Positions 21,707-34,600 of a DNA stretch of 64,000 nucleotides are shown here, piece by piece (positions within the stretch are counted from its first letter, which is position 1; each line of letters starts with the position of its first letter). Both the position numbers and the translations under genes were made by a program. The stretch spans positions 51,607,501-51,671,500 of the forward strand of contig CANTUV010000026.1 of the NCBI GenBank assembly GCA_947685225.1, given 5' to 3'. The DNA comes from Garcia nutans. Taxonomy: Eukaryota; Streptophyta; Magnoliopsida; Malpighiales; Euphorbiaceae. Under the pieces are notes generated by a model that worked only from the letters and a program-made list of their open reading frames with translations, searched no databases and was not told where the DNA came from.

Positions 21707-22760
21707 AGCATAACCTGTAAGTTGCAATTTGCTGACTTCCAAGTTATACTGTTTTTAATGGTTTGTTTAAAATACGGATATGGTTTGTTCTTAAGTTTGA
21801 GTGGGTAAGTGCCTAACTAGAATTTTAATTTTGGGTCATTTTGTATGTAAATATATATATTTTTTGTTAGATACCCCCCGCTGAATTGTTTTTGTCCCAA
21901 GCCTACTTAAAGTTTGAGTAGTCAGACCTTACATTAAAGTTTAATTGACCATGATATTACTTGAACTCATTATTTCTTACGACCCAAATTAATAAAATTA
22001 AAGGAATTAATTGTTAAACTCTTCTTAAGTTTCTTCTTTTTTATTACCAAGTCTTTTGCAAAAGAGTGATTGCGAAAGGAAACAATCATTTACATTGTAT
22101 AAATTCTACTACTTCAGTACTATTTCATAAGAAATAAGAAATTAAAACCCAACATAAGAATGATACTTTTAGGCTGATTTAGAGACAAAGTTAGAACAGC
22201 TTGATGTACTGCGATGTATTTCTTTTCGCCATCACAGTGTTGTGCAGTATACAAGTTAATTATAGGAAAGTTGAATTTGAGGGAGCCTTGCTGTAGATTA
22301 TTCCCAGTAGGTTCACCTATTGGTATGTACATTTTTTTTTATGCTTGCGACTGTACAAGATGTGTTGCTGCTAGAAAAACTCTAAAGTTGGTGATGCTTA
22401 TCAACTCTATTTGCATATTCTTCCCTTTCTTTCTAGTATCATAGGCCTATTTTTATTGATGAATCATTGTAGACATCATTAATCACATTTCATGCTTATA
22501 CACTGTAATACCAATTGGGAATATGGAAATATCGGCACATTTTGATTTAGGCTTGCATTCATTTTATGCTACTTGTTGGAAGGGTCTTGAAATTTTTACG
22601 TCTGAATTCCCCATGTTCATAACCTTTTCTTTATATATATATTTATGGTGATGTTTCTTATTATTATGGAAATAAAAAACGACAAAATAAATTTTAGAAC
22701 TCACTTGTTTAATTGATTTTCAGGGATGCACGTTGGACATATTCTCAAGTTTGGATAACA
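21707..22760 (+). other. Probable 3' UTR and downstream region of MYB3R
   Basis: AT-rich sequence after the TAG at 21704-21706. AATAAAATT near 21991 is a possible poly(A) signal. A TTTTCAG|GGATGC junction near 22724 could be a 3' UTR exon acceptor. No further coding was recognised. Confidence 0.35.
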
Positions 22761-25700
22761 GTTTCCTCTTAAAAGGTAACTGGATTGCCAATATCATGAA
22801 AGCTGTTTGAAAAGTGATAAGTTCCAATATGCTTTATGAATGCACCACTTTGATACGGTTCAAGTAAATAACCTGGCACATACTTGCACCCCTTGTTTTC
22901 ATCTATATGGGGCTCTTTTTGTTTTCTGTTACACCCTGCTCAAAAGGCATTGGCAGAAGGCTTCTGGTATGTGTAGAATAAGAGATGATAGGTTCCAATT
23001 TGTTTGTGGGTAAATATCCACTTCAACAGCTTTGTACAGACCAACCCCCACCCTCCCAGCCCCACTTTTAAGAGAAGAAATGATGCTCAAGATCATAGTT
23101 TCAGATAGAAGTTTGTCTTCAAATGATCATTAGTTTTATTTATTTTGTCACTTATTTATTTGCCATGCAAAAACCTATCTTATTGTTAACAATAGAAATA
23201 GATCAAACGGCAAATGTTTGTTATCCATAAGCTTTTTAACATCAAATAAAAGAGCTCAGTTTACTATCTAAGCTTTTTCATATATCAGCTATATCTGCCT
23301 TCTCAGTCTAGGCCTTTTCAAATATGAACAACGAGATTTACAAGTCTTTCAGAAAAAAAAAATGAGAGGAACGGGTTAAGGCTTGAAGATCTTTCTTCAC
23401 TGTGAATTCATTTATGCCAAGTTGTCGGTTTATTGAGGAGATTCACATGAGTGCTGATTTAGGAAATAGATTGATAATCTATTATGAAACGGCAAATTTA
23501 ATTTAATTTTTTTTCAAACTTTTTATCCATGATAAAAATTAAAAATAAAGTTCTGAATTAGGATAGCCTGACTAAACTAAAAAGCTCAAACTAAAATTGT
23601 AATGGCAAATAGGTTAAACTAGATTTTTATATAAAATACTTATTTTAAATATCTATAATTAATAAATAATATTTTATTTATTATTTAAATATATATTTTT
23701 AAGTATTTTAAATTTTAAATTAAAAATATAAATTTTTTTATTAAATTGAACTGTGATATTTTATTATTATATATGTATATTTTAAATATATTAGACATAT
23801 ATATTATACATATATATATAATACCAAAATGTTACACTTTTTTTTATATCAATAAATTTCTTATAAATTTTAATTTTCTTATAAAAAATTTGAATATTTG
23901 GAGTTCAATATCAAGAAATAAAAATATAAGTGAATCACCAGATTTTTTAAATAAAAGTATAAAGCCATGCGAAGGCCTAGTTCAGCTCAATGAACAAGGT
24001 GCAGCCTATGGATTCCGATGTACTATAATTCAAGTTTTTTTCCTCTTTTTTTTTTCTTGAGCAGTGTACCATAATTCAAGTTCGATTTGCAAGATTCTAA
24101 TAATTGCCCAACGGACCCCAATAGAGAATGCTATTGCAGAGACTAAACTGAACTTCTATCCCACTACGGATATATACAACTACTCGTGGTTTGTTGCATA
24201 TATGCATATTCTTTCACAGTTCAGATCTACTAGAAAAAAGAATAATAATCAGATCTGCACAGCAAACAATGCCAGCCAGTTACAAGTGTATGAACTATTA
24301 ATCATTCAGAGGCAATTGATTCTAATTTCGAACTGTAACTACAACATCATTTTAAATAACTAGAAAAGATAAAATATATACAACATTTACACAAGGCAGT
24401 TGCTATATACCACTGGCCCAACCTTTACCGGCTGAACAAATGCCCAATCCCCAAGGAAAGGATAACTACCCTACATGATGAGGTAGATTTATATCGGCAA
24501 CTTTGATTTAAAAAATAAATAAACAAATAAATACTGTCCAGTGACCATGATACCATATGTGACCATGTTACATGAAGATCACTTGACTAGAGAACATGTC
24601 TTCCGAGACCCTGAGAACTGTAAGACCATGGAAAACCAGAGGCAGGGAACATAAGAATGAGATTCAGCATTTCCAATTCATGGAGAGTCCAAATACCTGC
24701 AAAATTCCATCATATCAAAGATATGAGCGTTAGGGGGGTAGTTCTACAAGATACAGCGTAAAAAGATAGCTAACAAACACAAATAAGTGAGAAGATAATA
24801 TCTGCTATATAAAAATCATTCTATTTTACTGCTCACATGCAACAGCTAGAAAAATGTGTGAACTGGGCAGAAACCATGCCCTACCTTCCAGAGCCTGAAA
24901 CACAGCTCCATAATCCCAGCTGTATGCTATGCATTAGCAATAACTAACACTACATAAAAAGAAAAAAAGGGGAAATCCATCACTACCCCATCCAAATGCA
25001 GGGAAGCAAAATCCATTTGCAGCATGTTTCGTTCATCCTGGATATGGAAATGACATCTAGAATGATTCTAATGCAGAGTTATTTTGGAAATAACTAAATA
25101 AAATCTGATGGTGATTTTAAGTTATATACTCAAATAGATGTCATTTCAACAAAAAATCAAAATTTTCAAAGAATAATATTACATTCCTGTTGTCAGATTG
25201 AACCAATAGCAACCCAGTTCAATTAGAAATCCCACCATTGATAAAACCAGAAATTCAGCTTAGGAAGGCAAAAGTTTATAAAAGGCAGTAATTCATCACA
25301 AGGATATGCATAAATTAAGAAAATATTATTTTTTGTGAAACTATTTTAATGAAAAATCAATTCCCCATGAGAAAAAATGAATATTTTTATTTTTAGCATA
25401 ATGTAAAGATGCATGTGTAGAAGAGAGAAATTAGTAATTTTCAGAAAAAGAAAAAATCAACACGCAATTAATGTAAATCATGCTTGTGGTAAAACACAAT
25501 TTAGCAAAAAAAAGTCTAAACACCAAGTGATTATAAAAACAATAAGAAAGTGGAGTAAGCACATCCCAGAAGACATATGATAACGTATTTGTTGATAAAA
25601 CAATTGAACATAATATTTAGAAATTGTTACTACTGATCAACAAAATCTCAAATTTATAAGGTCACATTTACTATCTTATAGCATAAAATAATTCTCGACT

Positions 25701-27960
25701 TCCCAGAAAACTATCCCAGACCACTCAAGAATCATATAACACTGAAATTTTTCTGCGCTTCTCTATCTAATAAGAAAACTGATTGCCACCTGATTCAATT
25801 CTCAAACTTGAGACTTGAGATACAGATTAGAGTAATAACTCAGAAAGTAATGGACACCCATGACTGAATTAGGCATGAGTAATTACTATAAGAGATAAAG
25901 AATTGTTCTTATGTCACATTGTTGGATTGCATCAAGCAAGCCACAGAGCAATAAATTGCCAATCATTCAACAATAAAAGATTTAACATTCACATTAGTTA
26001 CTATAGAATGATCCAATCATTTAACAACAGAAGATTTAATATCCACATATAGATATTATAGAATGAAGTTATTCATCTTTGTTAATTAGACGTCTAAAGA
26101 GTAGTCAGAATTTATGCAGGGGCAAATGATATGCACTTGATATCAAAATCAGGGAGGGAGGGGACCAAGGCTTATTGGATAGCAGGTGAGTAAAAAAAGG
26201 GTACTATTAGACAACCATTCAAAAAATTACATCAACAGAGGGGTTAAAACATGTTACTAAAAACTTAGGATTACGACCATAGGGCAAAAAGATTTAGAAA
26301 AGCGGCACTTAGAATCACAACCATAGGACAAGAACATTTAGATACATGGCCACTGCAATATCCTTGGACAGATGTTTGGTTGTGGAAATTCATAGCCTAT
26401 CATTTTGGCTATTTTAAGGATTTTATTTATTCTTTGGCCAAATGACTAATAAAACCTAAACCTTTTCATATATGTGCACTTTATCCAAACAATTGAATGT
26501 CAAATTTACCCTAATTTTCCAAATTAGTTGTAATTTCATCCCATTGGTAAAAGTAATAAAAATAGAACATTTTATTGTTCACTAAATATAAAGTAAGTTT
26601 TAACAATACTTGTTACCCCCCTCCCTCTACTTCCACTTGAAGAAAGACAATCTGCAAACAATGTAGGGTGAACTGCAAATATACAAGGTTTCCAGAACTG
26701 CCTAGACCACAACATCGCATCTCGCTCAGCATTCAAAACCCCTAAATCCTCCCATGACTGTGTTTCAAACCTCTTTTGCCTCATATCGTAATGCATAATT
26801 TGGCAAAATAGCACTACTAATTTTAGATCACCTGGTAATTTCTGTCTTCGTAATCTTGTCAATATTAAAAACAAGCAGGCTGTGGTTAATTTTCTAAGGA
26901 TTTCAATGAACAAATTTCAAGGTGTAGATAGGTACTTTGACCATCCTTTTTCTTACTGCAAGTTGCCAGAATATGACTTTTTTTTGGTGGTAACTCAAAT
27001 TCAGCCTTAATCACAAAATTAACTAGGTAGGTTGCAAGTATTTTTGGGCTATCTGTTATAACAGATGTCTTTGTTTGTTAGGAAAAAAAGAATCTTAGTC
27101 AGTATTAGTGTCTGCATGAAAGGAACAAAACAGAAACACTTCGAAAAGGAATAATGAAAGAGAAAGAAGCTACTGAGAAAGTCTTCAGAATCGAGGTTGA
27201 GTTTCCAGATGTAGGATGGGAATGAGTTTAAGTGATTCGTGAGCTATTTGGATTCAAGCCTCATGACATTTGGATCAAAGGAGTTAAGCTTGAAGTCAAG
27301 TAGCTCTAGTAATGAGTTGAATGCAAGTTCTAGTACTATAATACTTAAACTTGAGGTGTTCTCGAAATGAGTATTTTTTTTAATAATCTTAAATATATTT
27401 TACAATATATTTATATTTAAATAATAACTTATATTTATCATTTTACCCCATAACCTTAACAAAAACACAATGCCAATTTCATCTTGAACTTGAGTTAGTT
27501 TGGGCTTTAATACAAGATTACTTAAAAATGTCAATTTTTTTATTGGGTAAAGTTGATCTTGAAAGTCTCAAATGTCATATTTAATTGAGTTTGGTTTTGG
27601 AAACTAAAAGTTCAATTGAGCCCAAGCAGTGCACTACTCGCTCCAATTATAGCTGTGGAAGTTTTTAAGTATGACAAGGAAATAGATAAATTTATGAATA
27701 ATCAAATGCTTTATTCAGATTTAGCTTATCATTTTGATTTTCAGTTTTCCGATTAGTAATCAGCATATCTCCTAAGGGTCGCAGAATATCTGTAGTGTGT
27801 TGCTGTTCAAAACCACAATTTTTGATATCTTCAATGGTAGTTTGGGTTTTGTGTATTCTAAGTCATCAATTATTGTGGGCTTTTGGATATCACCCAATTA
27901 CTATTTGTGTTCTTTTTGCTTTATCGATGATATGGTCATAGGCTCAAACATAATGGTTTA
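22761..27960. other. Gene-poor 5.2 kb, small repeats only
   Basis: No confident gene. Small tandem repeats occur at about 25961-26067 (CAATCATTCAACAATAAAAG-type units, two copies of about 53 bp) and 26262-26345 (ACCATAGGGCAAAAAGATTT-type units). A minus-strand open frame at 26572-26913 has no recognised domain. The first exon of the downstream rhomboid gene was looked for here and not found. Confidence 0.45.
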
Positions 27961-27962
27961 TA

Positions 27963-28559
27963 ATGCAACAATTCCCTCGTGTTAATTTCCTTTTCATTTT
28001 ATTCATTCTTGATCTTTCTCTTTTAGTTGTCTACCTAGAAATCTCTATATCTGAAACTGTAATTTTTCCTTCCTTTGTATTGTACTTATTAAAAGGTTTC
28101 AGGTCTGTTTTAAGCCACTTGTTCCAAATAGGTTTCTTTCTCTTACATTGCTTTGTTATTGCTCTTCAAAAAAAAAGGCAAATCTGTTGAGCCATAACCA
28201 TAAGGCGTAGTCTGTGATGTGGCCTGAGGAACTTCTTCAATGATCACCATGCAACAATTCCCTCGTGTTAATTTCCTTTTCATTTTATTCATTCTTGATC
28301 TTTCTCTTTTAGTTGTCTACCTAGACATATCTATATCTGCAACTGTAATTTTTCCTTCCTTTGTCTTGTACTTATTAAAAGGTTTCAGGTCTGTTTTAAG
28401 CCACTTGCTCCAATTAGTTTTCTTTCTCTTACATTGCTTTGTTATTGCTCTTCAAAAAAAAATGGCAAATCTGTTGAGCCATAACCATAAGGCGTAGTCT
28501 GTGATGTCGCCTGAGATACCATTCAAGGTACTCTATTTGGAACTTCTTCAATGATCACC
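27963..28559. repeat. Tandem duplication, units of 286 and 311 bp
   Basis: Copy 1 is 27963-28248 and copy 2 is 28249-28559, near identical from ATGCAACAATTCCCTCGTG to AACTTCTTCAATGATCACC. Copy 2 carries 25 extra bases (from ATACCATTCAAGG) near its end. Each copy includes TTATTGCTCTTC followed by a run of A. The block ends about 100 bases before the first visible rhomboid exon. Short frames inside each copy are not supported as genes. Confidence 0.9.
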
Positions 28560-28662
28560 ATGTTTCAATCCCTGATATAGTTAAAAGAAGCATGCTCATG
28601 ATAAATTTTGATACAATGTTACATTAATACTTTTTACAGTACTTCTGTTTGTCACTTTACAG

Positions 28663-30811
28663 TGAAGATTGGAATCCTATATGTCATCTCTGGATTTTGT
28701 GGGAGTTTGTTGTCAGCTCTTTTCATCCAATCAAATATCTCTGTCGGTGCTTCTGGTGCCCTTTTTGGGCTGCTTGGGGGCATGCTCTCAGAACTCATCA
28801 CTAATTGGTCAATATATACTAATAAGGTACTTTCACATTACTTCTGATTGAACTATCCTTTACCAAAATAATAGTGCTTGCCAGTTACTTATGCAGTTGA
28901 TCTCAATTACAAATTCCCTATGCAAGTTCAGATAGCAGCTTTAACTACTCTCCTGATCATCATTGTGATCAATTTAGCTGTGGGGATTCTACCACATGTT
29001 GACAACTTTGCCCATATTGGAGGATTTCTTTCTGGGTTCTTTTTTGGTTTTGTATTCCTAATCCGCCTACAGTTCAGATGGGTTAGCCAAAGACACACTC
29101 CTCGTGAATACAACCTAGCATCAGTTAAATCTAAATTCAAGACATATCAGTGCATATTGTGGATCATTTCCCTTGTTGTTATCATTATTGGGTAAGCACC
29201 TAGATTAGTTCATTTTTTTCCAGCAGATTCTGTTTTCATGTTCAGTTTTCTCCTAAGAGATTATTGTTAAGAAGCGTAAAAGAAAATGGACATTCTGAAC
29301 TTAATGACCTAGTATTACAAGAATTAAGTTACTCATTTTACATATTCTTGTAAAAAAAAAAGTAACTGATTTTACAGAAAGATTGATCTCCTATGGTTTA
29401 TTTGATGATTCCTCCCATATCTTTTATCCAATCTTGTTTTCTTTAGTTTTAGTTCCATTGCCCAACATGCATTGCACATGGTGACACCTAAATTCTGTTT
29501 TGAACCTAATAAACTGAGCTTTTGACAGGTTTACTATTGGATTGGCAATGCTCCTTCAGGGTGTTGATGCAAATGACCACTGTTTATGGTGTCATTATTT
29601 GTCTTGTGTACCTACTGCAAGGTGGAGCTGCAACACTGAGCCTGCTTCCTGCTTGGTAAGTACTGTTAAGAGTGTTAATACTCCTTTACCCCAAATTATT
29701 ACATCTATCCCATGTGGGGCTGAAATAGGGAAGGACTTGGCATTTAAAGGAGGGGGCTACACTCACCTAATGGGTTAGCCTCTTAGGATGAGACCAGCCC
29801 CATTATGCCATGCACCCCGCACCACATTCAGGTTAATTTAGTTATGCTCTATTGCAATATTATTTCCATCTTGAAAATTGGACTAGTTGTTGATTGGATT
29901 AAAGAGGCTGGCTTAATTACTAAATGCTCTAAATGGTTGTTTGGATTAAAGAGGCTGGTAACCCTATGCAAACATTGTGATACACAATGTTATTCTGAAG
30001 TTGGCGGAATCTTGTGATTACTTTTAGCTGAAGATCCTTGTAGATTATGCAGTACTGATTCTGCAAGTCCCCAAGATATTGATATTGATTGATATGGTCA
30101 GAAGCAAGAGTCTCAACTTTTTTTTTAAGTCATATATTGTGTGCAAATACAGTGGATGTTCAGGTGAAACATATAACTCAAAAAGATTATTTGTTTACTT
30201 ATTCAATTTTTCTGTCATACTAAACAACCTTTAATGGCTTGGGCTGAAGTGGTGACTGACCAAGTCAGTACAAGGTTCCATTCAGTAATGTACGAATAAG
30301 ATCCTTCATCTAAAATATAGATAAAGCATTCAGCGCAGATAATGGTGAAAGTTTGTTTGGGTATTAAAGAAAATGTTTGATTTTATGACATTGGTTAATT
30401 ACTTTTATTGTTGTTTGTAATGGCCTATTTTGCGAAACTCGTAATTCTCATTCTTGTATGTATTATAGAATATAGATGGTAGTAGCATATTGTTTCATGT
30501 ATTAGCTCTAGTTCTTCTGTTAGTTGATCAGTGTTGGACACATAAACAACAGGAACAAGCATGTCCGGACGAGTAACATACAAAATTAAAGTTTGCACAT
30601 TGATTACGATTGAAAGTAGTTCTGATAACTGTAATATGTGGTCAGTGCTGTGACTTTTGATGTTTGTGAAATGTGTTTATTATTGCAGTCTACTCAAATG
30701 GGAAGCCAGCTAAATTTGACATGCACAACCAATGGAAAATCTAGCATGTACACATTGCCAGGTGCAACAAATTCTCAGATTCAAGGATTGTGTACGCAGC
30801 TCTGTCGCTGA
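28663..30811 (+). pseudogene. RBL: Rhomboid intramembrane protease, 3' part only
   Basis: Four in-frame exons (28663-28826, 28932-29191, 29529-29655, 30689-30811) encode about 224 residues of a plant rhomboid-like protease. The catalytic Ser motif GASGALFG lies in the first exon and the catalytic His in HVDNFAHIGGF in the second, within hydrophobic segments. The tail has the Cys-rich CLWCHYLSCVPTARWSC and LCTQLCR typical of plant RBL1/2-type proteins in Golgi or plasma-membrane systems. The first exon opens in phase after an acceptor, so at least one upstream exon, coding for the cytosolic N-terminus, the first membrane span and the WLHAG-type loop, is required. I found none in the 6 kb upstream. 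Either it lies beyond a very long intron or the gene lost its 5' end. The splice sites and frame of what remains are intact, so recent loss or a missed exon are both possible. Confidence 0.75.
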
Positions 30812-31580
30812 TTTTTGTAAATTATGACTTGGATGGATTTGTTATTCCCTCGATTTCTCGTGTAATTATCAATTGGTGTACTAGATTATTTATTAATATA
30901 TATATATTTTTTGTGAAAGTAATATCTTTTATTTAGTATATATTAGTAATAGCCTAGAAATTTTTGTCCATGCACGGGTGACTTTAGGATGCCCTTAGCC
31001 ATCCAACCACAAAATTTGTAAAATTTGAAGGGTCGGTTGGAGCATAAAGGTGAAGGGTGAGGCTAGGAATGGCAGAGAAAATGCTATAAATAATTTTAAA
31101 AAGTAAGCTAAAAATTCAATTAATTTTAATTTCGAAACACAATAACTATAGTTTCAATCCATTTTAATTGGATCGGAACCGACATTGAATTCCAATTCCA
31201 GTTCAATAATATGAGGTGTTTTTTAATATTACTGTCAGAAAAAAAATTATGAAGTTTATCAATTTTTAAAAATATTTTTAAATTTATCAAAATGTATTTC
31301 GTTTATAAATTTACCAATTCATATTAATTTTCCTGATAAAACATAAAAAAAACTTTACAAAACACAATGAAGAGCGTAATTTCGGCATTGGAAAATAATA
31401 AGCCCGATAAAAGACTGTAGTCCATGTCCATTGGTCGAACCCAACAAGGCATTTTAAACATTTTTCACCCACGGCCAATTCGTCCCAATAACGGATTTTT
31501 CATTCACTGGTAAAATTTACTAATCGGTAATCGCAGCTCTACTTTCTTCTCTATCTTTGCTCCCATCTCTCTCTCACCAC

Positions 31581-31637
31581 ATGAATTCAAACCCTATCTC
31601 CTCTTCCCTAGAAGATGATGGCGGTTCGAGTGGTTAA
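31581..31637 (+). promoter_or_regulatory. Upstream ORF overlapping the RNR1 start
   Basis: ATG at 31581 opens an 18-codon frame (MNSNPISSSLEDDGGSSG) that ends with TAA at 31635-31637, overlapping the RNR1 start codons at 31615 and 31618 in another frame. If the transcript starts upstream of 31581, ribosomes would have to leak past or reinitiate. Confidence 0.5.
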
Positions 31638-34600
31638 CAGTTCTATATTTCGCTCTGTTTCTTCGCCTCCTCTCTTTTTGCTTCGATGCCATTTTAAGAC
31701 CTTGAAGTTTTGCCGCTACTCCAATTTAGGCTTTCGGTCTTCTATTTTTCGGTGCGAGTTGCCGTTTTGCAGTCATGGGAATGTTAGGAGCTGTTCGGTT
31801 CATAGTCTCGTTGACAACGTCATGGAAGAACTCGCAGCTCTTCGCGAACGCAAGAGAGTTTGCGCTGCTATCAAGTACTTTCCTATTCACGCTTCCTTAA
31901 TTTTCATTATATTTGATCGATTATTGTTTTCTTTACTCTGTTGGAAGGCATTATAGATATGCATGGATTATAACTTACAAGAGTTTGCTGGTTTCCTTAG
32001 GCTTATTATATACTAGGTTTTAGGAAAGAGGAAACAGCTACTGTGAATAGTTATTCATTGTATGCTAGACTGTAATTTGATAGGTTGTGGTAGGATGTAA
32101 TGGGATTCACCTCGATCATCGGGGAAGCCGAGGACTATGAAATATAAACTTTAACATGAAGTTCATTTGTCAATATCATGTAATTTAATTTTGGCTGCAT
32201 AATGGATTTATATGTACAGATTAACTAGAGGTGGAGAGCTTCTGGATGATAAACTGGTAAACCAGCCACTTCAGAAAGGATTGTTGCTGGAGTTCAAGAA
32301 GGATTCTGACAGAGTACTGCTCGCAGTAGTACAGAAACCTGATGGAAAGAAGAATTGGATGGTGTATGATCAGGTTCTAGTCGAAACAACTAATGCGGCG
32401 TGTTGAATAGGTTGCTAGGTGTTGGAAATTGGTGTTTCTTTTATCAACTACTTAAAGGTGTAATCAAGTTTTCATTAGTTTTGAGTGTCTTTTATTTCTT
32501 TTATATGGCAGAATGGTGGAATTTCCTCTATTAAACCGCAACAAATTACATATATTGTTCCGGGTGTTGAAAACTTTGATCATGCAGAGATCTCAAACTT
32601 TATTCACAAAGCTCAAGACAACTTGGTTGGTTCCTCTTGCATAATGAGGCCTACCTTCAAGCCATGTTGAGTTTTCTGTTGTTGATAAATTCATTATACA
32701 TAAATGGTGCAGGACCCATCGTTATTAGAGTTTGCTTGGGTTGAGCTTCTTGAAAAGAATAAGTCAGTGACTCCAGAGGAATTAGCAGAGGTACCATATT
32801 GAAAACTGTTTCAGTTGTATGCCTGTTTGCTCCTTTAATTACTCTATCTTACTCTACAGATGATCTTTGGTAGTGCCGAGCCTCTTGAGAGCTATTGTGC
32901 ACATCTTTTGCTTTCAAAAGATGCAATATATTTCACAGTATTGGAAGCAAAAGGTTCTCATTCTCTTTATGGACCTCGGCCCGCCACACAGGTAAATATT
33001 TTGCATCTTTCTGCATTATTTTGTTTGTTTAGTTCAGTTGACAAGAAAATCTGCTATTTTGGTTCTTCCATCAAATAAATTTTCTGCAGTCCTTGCTTGG
33101 AAATTTGTCTGGTAGCATTCCCTTTTTTGTTGCTCTGCTTTGAGAGATTGCAAAGTGTTCAAGACCCTGAGTGGCTTTAATTCTGCCATATGATGTGACC
33201 ATCTTAAAGAGAGTTGTGAACTGATGGGCTTTTGGCTAAGCTTGGTTGGTTTGTAACATTAATTTGATCCAGTAACAACTGTATTAGATTCATTATACCT
33301 ATTTTATTAGTACCGAATAAGGAATTAAAACCAGATAGCTTCTGAAGGTTTTCCTGGTGATTGGTTCAATTCACCACACGTATACCATTTATAGAGGTTC
33401 CTACCTGCTTTGCGATTTCGTTGCCTATTTTATTTTGCTGGTGCTGCTGCAAAGTGTTTGAATTTATGAAAATTATTTATTGTGAGGCACAGCCTAGTTG
33501 ATAGCCATGGCTCTCCTCCAAAATGAGCGGACTTCTGTTGAAATCGCCCCACCCCACAAAATGATATATTGAAAAGAAACTTCACGCCCCATGACTTCTG
33601 CACAATTCTTTAAATACTTGTAATCAAGACTTGATATAAAATTTTGAAATTTTCGACTTCAATATTGACCTCTTGAACATGCCTGAGAGTTTCTTGTGTA
33701 CTGATATTTAACTGCTCTTTATGATAGATTATTTCTAGTGCATTGATTTTACTTCCTTCTACTTAATGGTAACATGGAAAACTAGGTAGAAGAACTTGTA
33801 CGCAGGAAGATCGCAAAGGAGGCTGCTGAGAAAGATCTTGAGGAATTTGTCCAGCTACTAATATCTGCTAAAGCGATGCCAGCAAATGCTAAACCTGCCA
33901 GGTCTTCATGGATGATTGAAGAGAAAATCCACCAAAAAATTGAATGTCTTGAAGCATATGCTATTGATGCATGCAAAAGTGATGACCAAAAGAAAACTGC
34001 AGGAGTGGTAACTTGTTCAATGTGATTGATTTTCATTTATTCTGAAATTTTAAATATTAGCTATACTAAATAACAAAGGCTGATTGAGGTAAAACCACCT
34101 ATAGAGGTTTTTAGTCTAAAGAAAAGACAAAATATGATAATATTTCTTGAGTGCCACTAACATTTTATGTGATGTATCCAATACGTGTCGACTATAAACT
34201 GCATTAGTTGCCATTCTCTGTATAATGTACTTATTCTTTTGTCAGATCCTCAAGGCAATGGGAATGGCAAAAACAGCATCCTCTGCTGTAAACCTCCTCA
34301 TAGATATCGGGTATTTTCCCGTCCATGTTAATCTTGATCTATTGAAGTTAAACATTCGTACTGATCATCCGGATGAGATTAAATCAGCTGCTGAAAGTCT
34401 TCTGTCAGCGTCGGTTGATCCAGACAAGGTATGCTTCCTGTTGCAAAGGGAAGTTTTAGATATTGTATATCTCAAGGTTAAAACAAAGAATATAGATTCT
34501 TTTGGACTAAATTCAACAAACAATACAGTAGTTTTACTTTATTGGAGTAATTTTACTATTTGTCTCATATTATTGTTGCTAATAGCTTATTTTTTATATT

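Noticed and set aside
26572..26913. Minus-strand frame of 113 codons
   Set aside because: No recognised domain, no clear splice partners, and the start codon lies inside a longer open stretch. Kept only as spacer content.
27963..28497. Two similar hydrophobic frames of 75 and 85 codons in the 28-kb tandem block
   Set aside because: Similarity comes from the DNA duplication, not selection on protein. T-rich DNA gives hydrophobic frames by default.
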